A stretch of DNA of 35,056 nucleotides from Mesorhizobium intechi. GTDB taxonomy: Bacteria > Pseudomonadota > Alphaproteobacteria > Rhizobiales > Rhizobiaceae. This document shows, in pieces, positions 33,247 to 35,056 of this stretch. The stretch's first letter is position 1, and each line of letters opens with the position of its first letter. The translations under genes were made by a program, and so were the position numbers. The notes below the pieces were generated by a model, which worked only from the letters and a program-made list of their open reading frames with translations, was not told where the DNA came from and made no database searches. The stretch spans positions 1 through 35,056 of the forward strand of contig NZ_PNOT02000366.1 in assembly GCF_002879535.1 (NCBI RefSeq). Reading direction: 5' to 3'.

Positions 33247-33373
33247 CCGTCGGGCGCAATTGCGTTGACGCATGCTTTCCTGTGGACCGGCCGCGGCGGG
33301 TGAAAACGTCGCGGTTGGCGGGACGGTCGTGTGCGCCTATGGTCGCCGCTCTTTCGACAAGAGCAGGACCAAT
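33247..33373 (+). promoter_or_regulatory. Intergenic region upstream of tex
   Basis: 127 bp between the second hydrolase and tex. It contains a TGCGT-TG-ACGCA inverted repeat (33263-33274) but no terminator with a U-tract and no clear promoter consensus. The tex promoter is presumably here. Confidence 0.3.
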
Positions 33374-35056
33374 ATGGCATCCGACATCAAGCGCATCGCA
33401 GCCATCATCGCCGCCGAGATCAAGGCCCGGCCCGAACAGGCGGCGGCGGCGATCGAATTGCTCGACGAGGGCGCGACGGTGCCGTTCGTGGCGCGCTATC
33501 GCAAGGAGGTGACCGGCGGGCTGGACGACACGCAGCTGCGCGACCTTGCCGAGCGGCTCGCCTATCTGCGCGAACTCGACGCCCGCCGTGACACCATCCT
33601 CGGCTCGATCCGCGAGCAGGGCAAGCTGACCGAGGAACTGGAGACCAAGATCGCGGCGGCGGCCACAAAGGCGGAACTCGAAGACATCTATCTGCCCTAC
33701 AAGCCGAAGCGCCGGACCAAGGCCGAGATTGCCCGCGAGCGTGGGCTGGGGCCGCTCGCGGAAGCCATTCTCGCGGATCGCTCACTTGTGCCCGCCGAAC
33801 TGGCACTCGCCTATGTCACCGGAGAGGTCGCCGATGCCAAAGCGGCTCTTGAAGGCGCGCGCGACATCCTGTCGGAACAGTTCGCCGAAAATGCCGATCT
33901 GGTCGGCAAGCTGCGGGCCTACATGAAGGAACGCGCTTTCATGCGTGCCCGGGTTGTCGACGGCAAGCAGGAGGCGGGCGCTAAATTCTCCGACTATTTC
34001 GACCATGTCGAGCGCTGGGCAAACGTGCCGAGCCATCGCGCGCTGGCCATGCTGCGCGGCCGCAACGAAGAGGTGCTGTCGCTCGACATCGAGGTCGATG
34101 CCGACGATGCGTCGCCGGTGAAACCGGTCGAACGGATGATCGCCAACGCCTACGCCATCGGCGGCAGCCTGCTCGGCGACCGCTGGCTGATGGACGTCGC
34201 CGGCTGGACCTGGCGCATCAAGCTTTCGCTGCACCTGACGCTCGATCTGATGCGCGATCTGCGCGAGCGGGCCGAGGAAGAGGCGATCCACGTCTTCGCC
34301 CGCAATCTCAAGGATTTGCTGCTCGCCGCACCCGCTGGGTCGCGGCCGACCATGGGGCTCGATCCCGGCATCCGCACCGGCGTCAAGGTGGCCGTGGTCG
34401 ATGGCACCGGCAAGCTGGTGGCGACGACGACGGTCTATCCGTTCCCGCCGAAGAACGATGTGCGCGGCACGCAGGCCGAACTCGCCAAGCTCATCCGCGT
34501 GCACAAGGTCGAGTTGATTTCGATCGGCAACGGCACCGGCAGCCGCGAGACCGAAAAGCTGGTGGCGGACATGCTGTCCGACATGCCTTTCGACGGCGGG
34601 CCGAAGCCGCTCAAGGTTATCGTCAGCGAGGCGGGCGCCTCCGTCTATTCGGCTTCAGCGACGGCGGCGGCGGAATTCCCCGGCCTCGACGTGTCGCTGC
34701 GCGGCGCCGTGTCGATCGCGCGGCGATTGCAGGATCCGCTGGCCGAACTGGTCAAGATCGAGCCGAAATCGATCGGCGTCGGCCAGTACCAGCACGATGT
34801 CGACCAGTATCGGCTCGGCCGCTCGCTGGAGGCGGTGGTCGAGGACGCGGTCAACGCGGTCGGGGTCGATCTCAACACCGCCTCGGCGCCCCTGCTGGCG
34901 CGGGTGTCCGGTCTTGGCGCATCGCTTGCCGACGCCATCGTCGCGCATCGCGATGCGACCGGCCCCTTCGCCAGCCGCAAGGACCTTCTCAAGGTGTCGC
35001 GGCTGGGGCCGCGCGCATTCGAACAATCCGCGGGCTTCCTGCGCATCGCCAATGGC
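33374..35056 (+). CDS. tex: Transcription accessory protein Tex (partial, cut by window end)
   Basis: The frame is open from ATG 33374 (AGGA 6 nt upstream) to the window end, giving the first 561 of roughly 770 residues. It shows the N-terminal helical Tex part ([20 protein letters not shown]), the signature [20 protein letters not shown], a YqgF/RNase-H-like domain from about residue 326 ([18 protein letters not shown]), and helix-hairpin-helix motifs from about residue 495 ([20 protein letters not shown]). The C-terminal S1 RNA-binding domain lies beyond the window. Tex binds RNA and the ribosome and is a conserved housekeeping protein; it probably has no link to the module beside it. Confidence 0.97.
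   Translation, partial: MASDIKRIAAIIAAEIKARPEQAAAAIELLDEGATVPFVARYRKEVTGGLDDTQLRDLAERLAYLRELDARRDTILGSIREQGKLTEELETKIAAAATKAELEDIYLPYKPKRRTKAEIARERGLGPLAEAILADRSLVPAELALAYVTGEVADAKAALEGARDILSEQFAENADLVGKLRAYMKERAFMRARVVDGKQEAGAKFSDYFDHVERWANVPSHRALAMLRGRNEEVLSLDIEVDADDASPVKPVERMIANAYAIGGSLLGDRWLMDVAGWTWRIKLSLHLTLDLMRDLRERAEEEAIHVFARNLKDLLLAAPAGSRPTMGLDPGIRTGVKVAVVDGTGKLVATTTVYPFPPKNDVRGTQAELAKLIRVHKVELISIGNGTGSRETEKLVADMLSDMPFDGGPKPLKVIVSEAGASVYSASATAAAEFPGLDVSLRGAVSIARRLQDPLAELVKIEPKSIGVGQYQHDVDQYRLGRSLEAVVEDAVNAVGVDLNTASAPLLARVSGLGASLADAIVAHRDATGPFASRKDLLKVSRLGPRAFEQSAGFLRIANG

Noticed and set aside
33782..34504. Minus-strand frame of 240 codons in the right part
   Set aside because: Shadow of tex, whose plus-strand frame is open to the window end and has full family signatures.
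1..35056. CRISPR arrays, insertion sequences, tRNA or rRNA genes, prophage
   Set aside because: No regularly spaced repeats, transposase motifs, cloverleaf sequences or phage genes were seen on either strand.

Overview
The window is GC-rich DNA from an alphaproteobacterium of the order Rhizobiales. Gene order and family-specific genes (VisN/VisR, MotE, paired flagellins, a DUF1217 gene beside flgF) point to Mesorhizobium or a close relative. That assignment is an inference from gene content; there is no rRNA or other taxonomic marker here.

Positions 1-21355 are one flagellar and motility locus. On the minus strand lie, from right to left: a DUF1217 protein, flgF, fliI, an unrecognised membrane protein, flgB, flgC, fliE, flgG, flgA, flgI, motE, flgH, fliL and fliP. 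They are packed with 1-20 nt gaps or 4-nt overlaps (one gap of 65 nt) and probably form one operon of about 10 kb. Two flagellin genes follow, each with its own leader hairpin and terminator. Then come fliF and the first codons of a further gene that leaves the window. On the plus strand motA, fliM, fliN, fliG, flhB and a small unrecognised gene form a second operon, divergent from the first. It runs head-on into visR and visN, two LuxR-type regulators that in Sinorhizobium act at the top of the motility cascade. Between the flagellin genes sits a sequence matching the CtrA box (TTAA-N7-TTAA), which would tie flagellin expression to the cell cycle.

Positions 21356-23054 hold a 505-bp gene-free stretch and a TMEM43-like membrane protein.

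Positions 23122-33246 look like a module for taking up and hydrolysing polyamines or other amides. On the minus strand, a TetR regulator precedes an acetylpolyamine amidohydrolase of the histone-deacetylase fold. On the plus strand are a YtcJ-type amidohydrolase, a four-gene polyamine-type ABC importer (potA, potB, potC, potD), and two tandem serine hydrolases of the beta-lactamase/6-aminohexanoate-dimer-hydrolase fold. Two interleaved 9-bp inverted repeats lie directly after potD.

The window ends inside tex, a ribosome/RNA-associated housekeeping gene.
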